Assembly: GCA_947378305.1 (NCBI GenBank)
Contig: CANCJJ010000003.1
Coordinates: forward strand, 123,818-187,817
DNA: 64,000 nucleotides
Source: Phenylobacterium aquaticum
Lineage (GTDB): Bacteria > Pseudomonadota > Alphaproteobacteria > Caulobacterales > Caulobacteraceae
Direction: 5' to 3'
Part shown: piece by piece, positions 37,740 to 46,027 of the stretch
How positions within the stretch are numbered: position 1 is the stretch's first letter
Layout of the letters: every line of letters begins with the position of its first letter
Translations under genes and position numbers: made by a program
The notes under the pieces: model-generated
What the model was told of the DNA's origin: nothing
Databases searched by the model: none
Seen by the model: only the letters and a program-made list of their open reading frames with translations

Positions 37740-38853
37740 ATGAGAGCGGATGTTGAGGCTGCTAAAGCCGACATCGAGCAGTCGATAGACCTGCTCAGGA
37801 GGCGTCTTTGACTGGGCTCCGGCCCTTCGAAAACTGGATGAACTCAACGCCCGGGTCGAAGACCCCACCCTGTGGAATGATGCAGCGGCCGCCCAGGCCC
37901 TGAGCCGGGAGCGCTCCAAACTGGCAGCCTCCGTCGAGGCAGTTCAGTCCATTGAACGCGACCTGGTCGATGCGCTTGGCTATGCCGAAATGGCCGAAGA
38001 CGAGGGCGATGAAGCCAGCCTGGATGAGGCGCGCCAGCAGCTTAAGAGCCTGAAGGACCGGGCGGCGAGGGCCGAGCTTGAAGCCTTGCTGTCTGGCGAG
38101 GCCGACGGAAATGATGCCTTCGTGGAAATCAATTCCGGGGCAGGGGGGACAGAATCCTGCGACTGGGCCGGAATGTTGCTGCGCATGTATACGCGCTGGG
38201 CCCAGGCTCATGGCATGACCGTCGATTTCCTGGAAGAAACAGCAGGCGAGCAGGTGGGGATCAAGTCCGCGACCCTGCAAATAAAGGGGCCCAATGCCTA
38301 TGGCTGGCTCAAGACTGAAGCTGGCGTTCATCGTCTGGTGCGCATTTCACCGTTCGACTCCGCGGCAAAACGGCACACCAGCTTTGCCTCGGTTTGGGTC
38401 TATCCCGTCGTCGACGATACGATTGTCATAGACATCAATCCCTCGGACGTCAGAACGGATACCTACCGGGCGTCGGGCGCGGGCGGCCAGCACATCAACA
38501 AGACCGATTCCGCCGTTCGATTGACCCACATCCCGACCGGGGTTGCCGTTGCCTGCCAGATGGGGCGATCCCAGCATCAGAACCGGGAAGAAGCCTGGAA
38601 AATGCTGAGGGCGCGTCTCTATGAGCTCGAGCTACAGAAACGCGAGGCGGCCGCCCAGGCCCTTGAAGACCAGAAAACGGATATAGGCTGGGGTCACCAG
38701 ATCCGGTCCTACGTCCTGCAGCCCTACCAGATGGTCAAGGACCTGCGAACCAACGTCGAAACCTCCGATACCCAGGGCGTTTTGGACGGGGACCTCGACG
38801 CCTTCATGGGGGCGAGTTTGGCCCAGCGGGTGGGCATTACCCGCGAGGGTTAG
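37740..38853 (+). CDS. prfB: Peptide chain release factor 2, with programmed +1 frameshift
   Basis: Terminates translation at UGA and UAA. The gene reads from ATG 37740 for 23 codons to CTT TGA (stop at 37809-37811). It continues in the +1 frame from GAC at 37810 to the end, giving about 370 residues. The second frame contains the RF2 stop-recognition SPF ([12 protein letters not shown]) and the peptidyl-hydrolysis GGQ ([15 protein letters not shown]). A Shine-Dalgarno-like AGGAGG lies three bases before the shift codon. The 3' end overlaps the convergent bactofilin gene by four bases. A naive reading would call only the second frame and miss the start. Confidence 0.97.
37797..37812 (+). promoter_or_regulatory. 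Programmed +1 ribosomal frameshift site of prfB
   Basis: AGGAGG-CGT-CTT-TGA-C matches the classic RF2 autoregulatory signal: an internal Shine-Dalgarno three bases from a slippery CTT followed by a weak UGA-C stop. When RF2 is scarce the ribosome slips +1 and makes more RF2. Confidence 0.95.
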
Positions 38854-39311
38854 ACTGCGGGTGCTGCGCCCGTGGAGTTAGCGGGCGCGACGGCCTTCGG
38901 CCTCTGGAACTTCATGCTGCGGCCCTCAAATGAGGCTCCAGACTCGATGGACAATTGTTCATGGGTAATGTCGCCCTGAACCTGCGCCGTCGCATAGAGG
39001 CGCACCTGCTTGGCGGTAATCGTGCCCATGACACGGCCCTTGGCCTCGACGATGTCCGCGATGATCTGGCCTTCGATCTGGCCGGTTTCGCCGATAATCA
39101 GTTTCTCGGCCCGGATGTCGCCGCGAACAATGCCGTCAATCTGGATTTCACTGTCGCTTTGAAGTGTGCCTTCAATCGTCAGGTTTTGCGCCAGCACGGA
39201 AATGGCGCTGGTCTTTGACCGCGTCACGGCCACCTCGGCCAGGGTCAGGGGCGGAGCCACGAGCCGGTCAGATGCCGGAAGCCCTGTCTTAGGAGCGGGT
39301 TTGTTGAACAT
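38850..39311 (-). CDS. Bactofilin
   Basis: A 153-residue cytoskeletal protein that polymerises into nucleotide-free filaments. The DUF583 beta-helix core is visible as repeats ([74 protein letters not shown]), flanked by proline-containing tails. Its start overlaps the end of the M23 peptidase gene by 23 bp, so the two are translationally coupled. Bactofilin/M23 pairs act together in curvature, stalk or bud morphogenesis in other bacteria. The stop overlaps prfB by four bases. Confidence 0.94.
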   Translation of the reverse strand: MFNKPAPKTGLPASDRLVAPPLTLAEVAVTRSKTSAISVLAQNLTIEGTLQSDSEIQIDGIVRGDIRAEKLIIGETGQIEGQIIADIVEAKGRVMGTITAKQVRLYATAQVQGDITHEQLSIESGASFEGRSMKFQRPKAVAPANSTGAAPAV

Positions 39312-40449
39312 ATTCGCCTGCTTTCACAAATCTATCTGGGTTCTTGGCCTGACCATTGACCCAAACCTCATAATGTAGGTGCGGCCCGGTCGAGCGCCCG
39401 GTATTGCCGAGGGCACCAATCCGCTGGCCGACTGCAACCCTTTGGCCGACGCCAACACCGATCCCTGACAGGTGGGCATACCGCGTCTTGAAGCCCGCGC
39501 CGTGGTCAATCTCAATGGTATTCCCGTAGCCCGACCTCACGCCGGTAAAGGAGACCACTCCCGGCGCTGTGGAATAGATCGGTGAGCCAATCCCGCCCAT
39601 GAAGTCCATTCCGGAATGAAAGGCCGGGTGGCTCGTAAACGGATCAATCCGGAATCCGAAATTGCTGGACTTGTTTGCCACCTGGGTCGGCTTGGAAAGG
39701 GGCAGCCTTGCGGCTGCAGCCGACAGGGCCTGGGCCTCTGAGAGGCTATTAGCAGCATGTTGAATGCGCTCAGCAAAACCTTCATCGACGTCGAGAACCG
39801 TTGCCAAGGCGCGTGGATCACGGCCCTCGATCAGGGGGCCGCCCAGGGCCCCGCTGCGGGGCACAAAACTTGACGGTGTGAGGCCAGCCAGCCGGAAGGC
39901 CAGACGCAGGCGATCGGCACGGCCCTTTGCAAAACTGTCGGTCGCGCTGATGAGCCGCTCCTGACTGGCTTCAACCTGGGCAATTCGCGCAACTGGATTG
40001 GTCGACGTGGGTGCCTTTATTGCCCGGCGTAATTCCGGGGCGATAGCATTGGTAACACCTGGCGTCGTCCTCGCATCGGCCAACAGGGCGGTAAGTGCGG
40101 CATGGCGCTTCTCGACCGCGGTTGCCAGGCTGTCCATCGAGCCACTCGAAGCATTCAATTGGGTGACGGCACTGTTCAGCCTGGCTTCACGATCTGCGAC
40201 CCAACGCTCAGACCGGGCCTGCATTTGCGCGAGCTCGCGGTGCGTGGATGAAATCTCTATGGCATCAAGCGCATAAGAGATGGTTGAGAAGGTAAACCAA
40301 AGTGTCAGGGCGACAAGAATCGACAACAGAGCGATCTGTCGTGCGGGTGTTAGGACAAAACCACGAACTATGTCACCGGAACGGATGTAGAGGTGGCGCT
40401 CCGTAAACATGTCCAGGAAATGTCGATACAGGCGCAAGGCACGCGTCAT
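39289..40449 (-). CDS. Membrane-anchored M23 (LytM) peptidoglycan endopeptidase
   Basis: A 386-residue inner-membrane protein with a cytoplasmic start (about 45 residues) and one membrane segment (IALLSILVALTLWFTFSTIS). A periplasmic coiled coil follows (about 70-190), then a C-terminal LytM domain with an intact zinc site: FHSGMDF, the catalytic His in RYAHLSG, and GPHLHYEV. Start chosen at ATG 40449 (MTRALRLYRHFLDMF); longer readings add a non-conserved leader. It overlaps the bactofilin gene downstream, suggesting that the bactofilin scaffold positions this endopeptidase. Confidence 0.92.
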   Translation of the reverse strand: MTRALRLYRHFLDMFTERHLYIRSGDIVRGFVLTPARQIALLSILVALTLWFTFSTISYALDAIEISSTHRELAQMQARSERWVADREARLNSAVTQLNASSGSMDSLATAVEKRHAALTALLADARTTPGVTNAIAPELRRAIKAPTSTNPVARIAQVEASQERLISATDSFAKGRADRLRLAFRLAGLTPSSFVPRSGALGGPLIEGRDPRALATVLDVDEGFAERIQHAANSLSEAQALSAAAARLPLSKPTQVANKSSNFGFRIDPFTSHPAFHSGMDFMGGIGSPIYSTAPGVVSFTGVRSGYGNTIEIDHGAGFKTRYAHLSGIGVGVGQRVAVGQRIGALGNTGRSTGPHLHYEVWVNGQAKNPDRFVKAGEYVQQTRS

Positions 40450-40551
40450 ACTTACCGTGAGGCTTGTTGAAGACGAGACCAGTATATGCGCCAGGACAGG
40501 GTTTTGTGGCAAGCCGGAAACGAATCACTCGGCCTTCAGCAAGGATATATG

Positions 40552-41028
40552 TCAATAATTCGCAAAGAATTTACGCGCGCTGTCCAGAACCTCAGCCGCA
40601 TGGCCCGGGACCTTCACCTTCCGCCACACCTGGGCCAGGGTGCCATCCGGCCCGATGAGGAAGGTCGAGCGATCAATGCCCATATATTTCCGGCCATACA
40701 TGTTTTTCTCGACCCAGGCCCCATAGGCCTCGACGGTCTGTCCTTCGGGGTCGGACGCGAGGGGTATGGTGAGGTCATATTTCCCGATGAATTTTGCATG
40801 GCTCGCCACGGAGTCCTTGGAAACGCCAAGGAGATGAACACCAGCCGCTTCAAATTCCCCCGCCAGGGCGGAAAAGTCCTGGGCTTCGCGAGTGCAGCCA
40901 GACGTGTCGTCCTTCGGGTAGAAATAGAGGACGAGGGCCTTGCCCTGAAAATCTGACAGTCCGATCGGACCGCTCTGTGCGGAAAGCGTAAATTCCGGGG
41001 CCTTGTCGCCAACCTGAAGTGTCGTCAT
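40552..41028 (-). CDS. bcp: Thiol peroxidase of the Bcp/PrxQ family
   Basis: Reduces hydrogen peroxide and organic peroxides using thioredoxin. The 158-residue protein has the peroxidatic Cys45 in KDDTSGCTREAQDF. The resolving cysteine five residues later, found in E. coli Bcp, is absent (Gln50), so this is a one-Cys variant needing an external thiol. The ATG lies eight bases after the tyrS stop, on the same strand and probably co-transcribed. Confidence 0.95.
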   Translation of the reverse strand: MTTLQVGDKAPEFTLSAQSGPIGLSDFQGKALVLYFYPKDDTSGCTREAQDFSALAGEFEAAGVHLLGVSKDSVASHAKFIGKYDLTIPLASDPEGQTVEAYGAWVEKNMYGRKYMGIDRSTFLIGPDGTLAQVWRKVKVPGHAAEVLDSARKFFANY

Positions 41029-41036
41029 CTGCTGTC

Positions 41037-42350
41037 CTATCCTTCAATGACCAGGCGCAAGCGACGGTTGCCCTTGCGCAGTTCGGTTTCCGATCCAGCC
41101 ATCTGGACCCGGGCGTTCGGATCGCTGACCTTCTCTCCGGCTATACGAAACCCGCCATTGGCAATCTGCTTGCGGGCGTCACCGTTGGAGCTGGCAAAGC
41201 CTGCCTGAACCATGAGGGTCGTCGTCGTCAGGGCGTCAAGCTCACCTGCTGTCAGGACCAGAGTCGGCATGTCCTGCGACAATCCACCGGATTCAAACGC
41301 GACCCGGGCCGCTTCGGCGGCCTGCAAGGCGGCCTCCTGACCGTGCAGCATTCCCGTAGCCTCGTTCGCAAGAACCTTTTTTGCCTCGTTGATTTCAGCC
41401 CCGGGCAAGGCCTCCAATCGTGCAATTTCACCAAGTGGCAGGTCCGTAAACAGCTTGAGGAACCGGCCGACATCGGCGTCCTCGGTATTGCGCCAGAACT
41501 GCCAGTAGTCATAGGGGCTGAGCTGGTCGGCGTTTAACCAGACGGCCCCCCCCACAGTCTTTCCCATCTTCTGGCCGGACGCTGTGGCGAGGAGGGGGGT
41601 GGTGAGGCCAAAGGCCGGCTTGTGGTCAACCCGGCGGATCAGCTCGACGCCGTTGAGGATATTCCCCCATTGGTCAGAGCCCCCCATTTGCAGGATGCAG
41701 CCGAACTTGCGTTCCAGTTCGAGAAAGTCCGTCGCCTGCATCAGCATGTAGTTGAATTCCAGGAATGTCATGGGCTGTTCGCGTTCGAGCCGCAGCTTGA
41801 CGGACTCAAAGCTCAGCATCCGATTGATGGTAAAATGGACCCCGAACTCGCGCAGGAATTCCACATAGCCAAGCTTGTCCAGCCAGTCGGCATTATTGAC
41901 CATGATGGCATCCGTCGGGCCATCGCCGAAGGTGAGGAATTTCGCAAAGACCGTCTTGATGCTGTCGATATTGGCTTGAATCTGCGCTTCCGTCAGCAGC
42001 GGGCGCGATTGATCCTTGTCGGTCGGATCGCCCACCTTTGTGGTGCCACCGCCCATCAGCACAATAGGCTTGTGTCCGGCCTGCTGGAGCCGCCGGAGCA
42101 TCATGATCTGAATGAGGCTGCCCACGTGCAGGCTGGGGGCGGTCGCATCAAAGCCGATATAGGCTGAAATCACCCCATTTGACGCAGAGTCATCCAGCTC
42201 AACCGGATGGGTAATCTGGTGGATATACCCACGGGCCTGCATGGACTTCAGCAGGTCGGCTTTATAGGTCGGGTGTTCGGTCATGGGGGAGAACTCGTGG
42301 TCAGACGCAACGCGCTCTAGCACGGGTCGGACAGCGATTTCGAGGGTCAT
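41037..42350 (-). CDS. tyrS: Tyrosyl-tRNA synthetase
   Basis: Charges tRNA-Tyr. The 437-residue class I enzyme has the HIGH-equivalent APSLHVGSL, the tyrosine-binding region [16 protein letters not shown] and GGSDQWGNI, the KMSKS-equivalent GQKMGKT, and a C-terminal S4 domain ([20 protein letters not shown]). ATG 42350 has a strong AAGGAG eight bases upstream and is preferred over the in-frame ATG 42284. The leader carries alternating complementary repeats and a hairpin that masks the ribosome binding site. bcp follows downstream. Confidence 0.96.
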   Translation of the reverse strand: MTLEIAVRPVLERVASDHEFSPMTEHPTYKADLLKSMQARGYIHQITHPVELDDSASNGVISAYIGFDATAPSLHVGSLIQIMMLRRLQQAGHKPIVLMGGGTTKVGDPTDKDQSRPLLTEAQIQANIDSIKTVFAKFLTFGDGPTDAIMVNNADWLDKLGYVEFLREFGVHFTINRMLSFESVKLRLEREQPMTFLEFNYMLMQATDFLELERKFGCILQMGGSDQWGNILNGVELIRRVDHKPAFGLTTPLLATASGQKMGKTVGGAVWLNADQLSPYDYWQFWRNTEDADVGRFLKLFTDLPLGEIARLEALPGAEINEAKKVLANEATGMLHGQEAALQAAEAARVAFESGGLSQDMPTLVLTAGELDALTTTTLMVQAGFASSNGDARKQIANGGFRIAGEKVSDPNARVQMAGSETELRKGNRRLRLVIEG

Positions 42351-42358
42351 TGACGTAT

Positions 42359-42456
42359 CTCCTTCGGGATAGGAGCTGGCGTCAAAGGATTAAGGCCATT
42401 GGCACCAGCGGTTTTGGCTGGCGCAAGCGTTCACGGCACCAGCATCAGGGCTGGCG
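42359..42456 (-). promoter_or_regulatory. Structured tyrS leader with alternating repeats and a hairpin over the ribosome binding site
   Basis: On the minus strand, CGCCAGC occurs three times (42450-42456, 42417-42423, 42375-42381). It alternates with two copies of GCTGGTGCC (42435-42443, 42401-42409). Each neighbouring pair can form a 7-8 bp stem including one G-U pair; the plus strand would have an A-C mismatch there, so the structure fits tyrS RNA. Directly after the third copy, CTCCT-ATCCCGA-AGGAG forms a perfect 5-bp hairpin over the Shine-Dalgarno. The pairings are mutually exclusive, as in an attenuator or translational switch. No T-box consensus is visible. Confidence 0.5.
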
Positions 42457-42527
42457 GTAATAGGTTCCAGAGCGGGACTTCACCTTGAACATGGGGGCTG
42501 GATACCAAGCCCGGCGCGTGGCAGTCA

Positions 42528-43640
42528 ATGCGGATGCGCGTATTGGGATTCATGACCGGAACCTCCCTGGATGCCTGTGACATGGCCATTCTGGAGACCG
42601 ATGGGCAGACCGTTTCGGCGTTTGGGCCAGCGGGTGAGCGTCGCCTGGACGAGGGCCTCAGGGCGCTTTTGGTTAGGACGATTTCAGAGGCGCTAAACTG
42701 GCCCAGGGGACAGGCGGAGCCCGAAATTTTCTCCCAGGCTGCTGAAGCGGTGGCGCGGGAACATTTTACGGCGGGGTCAGAGTTTCTGAAGAACAATGGT
42801 CTTGCATGGCGGGACCTCGACCTGATCGGCATGCACGGTCAGACGGTTCTGCATGAGCGTCCTCAAATGGGCCAGCCTGGGCGGACTCTACAGCTTGGGA
42901 ACGGTGAGTGGCTCGCCAGGGCGACAGGTGTTCCCGTTGCCTTCGATTTTCGCTCTGCCGATGTCCTGGCTGGAGGTGAGGGCGCTCCGCTGGCCCCGAT
43001 CTATCACCTGGCCCGTGCCCGGCATTCAGGGCTTGAAGCCCCTCTCGCTATTCTGAATATCGGCGGGGTCGCCAATCTCACCGCCTGGTCTGGAGGTGAC
43101 GATGTGGTTGCCTTTGATACAGGCCCCGGGAATGGCCTGATCGACCAATGGGTTCATGCCCGATCAGGATTGCGCTTCGACGAGGGAGGGCGATTTGCTG
43201 CCCAGGGACGAGTCGATGACGCCCGGCTCCAGGTCTTGTTGAACCATGCTTATTTCCGTGCGCCAGCACCAAAGTCTCTGGACCGGTATGACTTTGCGAT
43301 TTCGGACCTTGAGGGTTTGAGCCTGGAGGACGGGGCGGCCACCCTTGTGGCCTTTACAATTGAAGCCATCAAAAGAGGCTTGGACCTCACGGGCTCCAGG
43401 CCCGGAAGCCTGATTGTCAGTGGGGGCGGACGGCATAATCCTGAAATCATGCGCGCCTTGCATGAAGGCCTACCGGTCAAGGTTCAGTCTGCAGAGGCCC
43501 ATGGTTGGCGCGGGGATGCCCTTGAGGCCGAAGCCTTTGCCTTCCTGGCGGCCCGGACCTGGCACGGCCTGCCAATCTCCTTCCCGGGGACGACGGGTGT
43601 TCGCACGCCATCCACCGGCGGCCGGATCGCCCAGCCCTAG
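42528..43640 (+). CDS. anmK: Anhydro-N-acetylmuramic acid kinase
   Basis: Phosphorylates and opens 1,6-anhydro-MurNAc during cell-wall recycling, giving MurNAc-6-phosphate. The 370-residue protein has the N-terminal MTGTSLDACDMAIL, then IGMHGQTVLHERP, LNIGGVANLTAW, DTGPGNGLIDQW and the ATP-site SGGGRHNPEIM. An alternative ATG two codons later is possible. It is divergent from tyrS across the repeat-bearing leader, and overlaps the convergent hydrolase gene by four bases. Confidence 0.95.
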   Translation: MRMRVLGFMTGTSLDACDMAILETDGQTVSAFGPAGERRLDEGLRALLVRTISEALNWPRGQAEPEIFSQAAEAVAREHFTAGSEFLKNNGLAWRDLDLIGMHGQTVLHERPQMGQPGRTLQLGNGEWLARATGVPVAFDFRSADVLAGGEGAPLAPIYHLARARHSGLEAPLAILNIGGVANLTAWSGGDDVVAFDTGPGNGLIDQWVHARSGLRFDEGGRFAAQGRVDDARLQVLLNHAYFRAPAPKSLDRYDFAISDLEGLSLEDGAATLVAFTIEAIKRGLDLTGSRPGSLIVSGGGRHNPEIMRALHEGLPVKVQSAEAHGWRGDALEAEAFAFLAARTWHGLPISFPGTTGVRTPSTGGRIAQP

Positions 43641-44287
43641 ATGGGTTCAGCTTCGATCCGGCGGTCAAGATAGGCCCCGACCCGGCGTTCGACTTCGGGC
43701 AGGTGTTCAATCCAGAAATGGGTCGCGCCCTCGACCACATCGTGATCGATCACAATTCCCTTCTGGGTCCGAAGTTTTGAGACCACGCGTTCGACTTCCG
43801 TCGGGGGCGTGACCACATCCTCGCTACCGTGCAGCATCAGGCCCGAGGCCGGGCATGGGGCCAGGAAGCTGAAGTCATACATGTTGGTCGGCGGAGAAAC
43901 AGAAATGAAGCCGTCCGTTTCCGGGCGGCGCATCAGGAGTTGCATGCCGATCCAGGCCCCAAAATCATAACCAGCCACCCAGCACTGGGAGGCGGCGGGG
44001 TTGTTGGTCTGAAGCCAGTCAAGGGCTGTGGCTGCGTCGGCGAGTTCGCCAATGCCGGCATCGAATTCACCCTGGCTGCGTCCCACACCGCGAAAGTTGA
44101 ACCGGAGGACGGAGAAGCCACGCTTCATGAAGAGATGATAAAGCTGCACGGCGACAGGATTGTTCATCTGTCCGCCCGCCTTCGGGTGAGGGTGCAGGAT
44201 CAAGGCAATCGGTGCCGTTTCGCTCTTGCCAGCCGTGAACCGGCCTTCAATGCGTCCGGCTGCGCCAGTTAGAACCACTTCAGGCAT
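43637..44287 (-). CDS. Alpha/beta hydrolase with Asp in the nucleophile elbow
   Basis: A 216-residue single-domain alpha/beta hydrolase. Visible features are LILHPHPKAGGQMNNPVA, LRFNFRGVGRSQGEFD, the elbow VAGYDFGAW (Asp108 in the nucleophile position), YDFSFLAPCPASGLMLHGSE with Asp157, and GATHFW with His190. The elbow normally reads G-x-Ser-x-G in this group; Asp here recalls haloalkane dehalogenases and epoxide hydrolases, or loss of activity. The substrate is unknown. It has a 4-bp convergent overlap with anmK and is divergent from iscR. Confidence 0.85.
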   Translation of the reverse strand: MPEVVLTGAAGRIEGRFTAGKSETAPIALILHPHPKAGGQMNNPVAVQLYHLFMKRGFSVLRFNFRGVGRSQGEFDAGIGELADAATALDWLQTNNPAASQCWVAGYDFGAWIGMQLLMRRPETDGFISVSPPTNMYDFSFLAPCPASGLMLHGSEDVVTPPTEVERVVSKLRTQKGIVIDHDVVEGATHFWIEHLPEVERRVGAYLDRRIEAEPI

Positions 44288-44311
44288 GGGATCCCCACAT
44301 TTGTCTGTCGA

Positions 44312-44344
44312 ATAGTTGACTAATGCGCTGGGTCTTCCTAGATC
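44312..44344 (+). promoter_or_regulatory. Candidate iscR-suf promoter with IscR-like half-site
   Basis: ATAGTTGACTAAT (44312-44324) matches the first half of the E. coli type 1 IscR consensus; the second half is poor. TTGACT within it is a near-consensus -35, and TAGATC 17 bases downstream is a weak -10. Overlap of the site with the promoter would fit repression by 2Fe-2S IscR. Confidence 0.35.
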
Positions 44345-44444
44345 GCTCCTCAGCAGCCTAGGCTAAGCTCCGCACAAGGCGGCGGCTTTAGCACATGGCC
44401 CCCCCAAATTGCTCGAAAAAAGCGAAACAGGTTCACTCCGTCCC

Positions 44445-44891
44445 ATGCGACTCAGCACGAAAGGCCGATATGCGGTGATGGCTATGGCCGATCTGGCACG
44501 TCGCCAGGGCGAGCCGGAATCCCACGATCGCGCGGTGGCCCTGGCGGATATTGCTGCCCGGCAACAGATTTCCCTGTCCTACCTTGAGCAATTGTTCGCC
44601 CGGTTGCGCCGTCGCGGCATTGTGACGAGCCAGCGAGGGCCGGGGGGCGGTTATCTGCTGGCCAAGTCCGCCCAGGAAACCACTGTTGCCGATATCGTCC
44701 TGGCTGTAGATGAGCCTCTGCGGACGACGCGCTGCGTCGGGAAGGTCAAGGGGTGCCTGAAGAATGGTGAGCGGTGCCTGACCCATGACCTCTGGGAGGA
44801 AATGGGCCAGCAGATCCAGGGCTATCTCTCGTCAGTCTCCCTGGCGGATGTCATTCGGGACCGGTCGGCTTCCCGGGAGGTGTCGGCGTGA
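44445..44891 (+). CDS. iscR: Rrf2-family iron-sulfur cluster regulator IscR
   Basis: Winged-helix repressor that senses iron-sulfur status. The 148-residue protein has the Rrf2 start MRLSTKGRYAVMAMADLA, recognition region LSYLEQLFARLRRRGIV, the wing QRGPGGGYLL, and cluster ligands Cys97, Cys104 and Cys111 plus His114 (CLTHDLW). These are spaced as in IscR rather than RirA or NsrR. Start chosen at ATG 44445; a longer in-frame reading adds 12 unconserved residues. It heads the suf operon and overlaps the cysteine desulfurase start by four bases (GTGA). Confidence 0.94.
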   Translation: MRLSTKGRYAVMAMADLARRQGEPESHDRAVALADIAARQQISLSYLEQLFARLRRRGIVTSQRGPGGGYLLAKSAQETTVADIVLAVDEPLRTTRCVGKVKGCLKNGERCLTHDLWEEMGQQIQGYLSSVSLADVIRDRSASREVSA

Positions 44892-46015
44892 CCTCGACCT
44901 ATCTCGACTATAATGCGTCAGCACCCCTGCGCGTCGAGGCGAGGACAGCCATGCTGGACGCCCTGGCTGACCTGGGAAATCCATCCTCCGTCCATGCCGC
45001 AGGCCGCAAGGCGCGTGCGCGGGTTGAAAAAGCCCGGCTTCAGGTCGCCCGGCTGGTGGGACGGGGTCCAGACTCGGTGATTTTCACTGCGGGGGGCACA
45101 GAGGCCAATAACCTCGCCATTCAAAGCGCGGTCGCCTCGGGGTCTCGTCGGCTTGTGGTCAGCGCCATTGAACATGACAGCGTGCTTGAGCCCGCCAGAC
45201 GCGCGGTTGCAGCTACGGAAATTTGGCCTGTGACTACAGCGGGTCTTGCAGACCTCGACTGGCTGAAAGCCCACTTGTCAAATTGGACACCCGACGATGG
45301 AAGACCCTTCGTTGCGCTCATGCTGGCGAATAATGAAACCGGGATTATCCAGCCGGTCGCTGAAGCCGCAGAGCTTGTCCATCAGGCGGGTGGCTGGCTG
45401 CATGTGGATGCGGTTCAGGCCGCTGGCAAGATGGCGCTGAACATGGCCGAGACCGGGGCTGACAGCCTGGCCCTGTCTGCGCATAAACTTGGGGCCCCCC
45501 AGGGCGTCGGCGCTCTGGTTTTTGGTCCAGGGTCCGTCATGGTTCGCCATCAGCACGGCGGCGGTCAGGAGCGCGGTCGGCGCGCGGGGACTGAGAATGT
45601 CGCCGGCATTGCGGGCTTCGGGGCCGTGGCTGAGCTCGGTATTCAGTCTAGCCCCCCTGCCTGGAGAGATGCTGCCGCGCGTCGTCTGGTCACGGCCGGG
45701 GCGATCGACGTCGGTGCGGGGTGCCTGCGTCTGGATAACACCCTTTGTCTCGTTACTCCGGATTATGCCGCAGACCTTCAGGTCATGGGGCTCGACCTTG
45801 CTGGTATTATGGTGAGCTCGGGTTCGGCCTGTGCGTCAGGAAAAGTGGCTCCCAGCCATGTTCTTGCGGCCATGAATCTCGGCGATTTGGCGGGCAATGC
45901 CATCCGAGTTAGCGGCGGCTTTGCGACGACTGAAGAAGATTGGATTCGCTTTGCAGATGCCTGGCTTGAGCTTTACAGCCGTCATCAGACACGTCGCCAT
46001 GTTTCGGCAGCTTAG
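44888..46015 (+). CDS. Cysteine desulfurase, IscS/NifS (group I) type
   Basis: PLP enzyme that takes sulfur from cysteine for cluster assembly. The 375-residue protein has the start TYLDYNASAPLRVEA, HDS at the PLP-stacking His, the PLP lysine Lys200 in SAHKLGAPQGVG, and the active-site Cys315 in SSGSACASGKVAPSHVL, a group I loop. The GTG start is coupled to iscR. A second, group II desulfurase (SufS) lies later in the same operon, so the cluster carries both kinds, a common alphaproteobacterial arrangement. Confidence 0.94.
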   Translation: MTSTYLDYNASAPLRVEARTAMLDALADLGNPSSVHAAGRKARARVEKARLQVARLVGRGPDSVIFTAGGTEANNLAIQSAVASGSRRLVVSAIEHDSVLEPARRAVAATEIWPVTTAGLADLDWLKAHLSNWTPDDGRPFVALMLANNETGIIQPVAEAAELVHQAGGWLHVDAVQAAGKMALNMAETGADSLALSAHKLGAPQGVGALVFGPGSVMVRHQHGGGQERGRRAGTENVAGIAGFGAVAELGIQSSPPAWRDAAARRLVTAGAIDVGAGCLRLDNTLCLVTPDYAADLQVMGLDLAGIMVSSGSACASGKVAPSHVLAAMNLGDLAGNAIRVSGGFATTEEDWIRFADAWLELYSRHQTRRHVSAA

Positions 46016-46027
46016 GAGTATCGCGAC

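Noticed and set aside
37990..38853. prfB as a single-frame gene starting at 37990
   Set aside because: The upstream frame with AGGAGG-CGT-CTT-TGA-C clearly encodes the N-terminus through a programmed frameshift.
42351..42527. T-box leader for tyrS
   Set aside because: No AGGGUGG(N)ACCGCG-type antiterminator or specifier stem is visible, and T-boxes are not expected in alphaproteobacteria. The repeats there are of a different kind and are reported separately.
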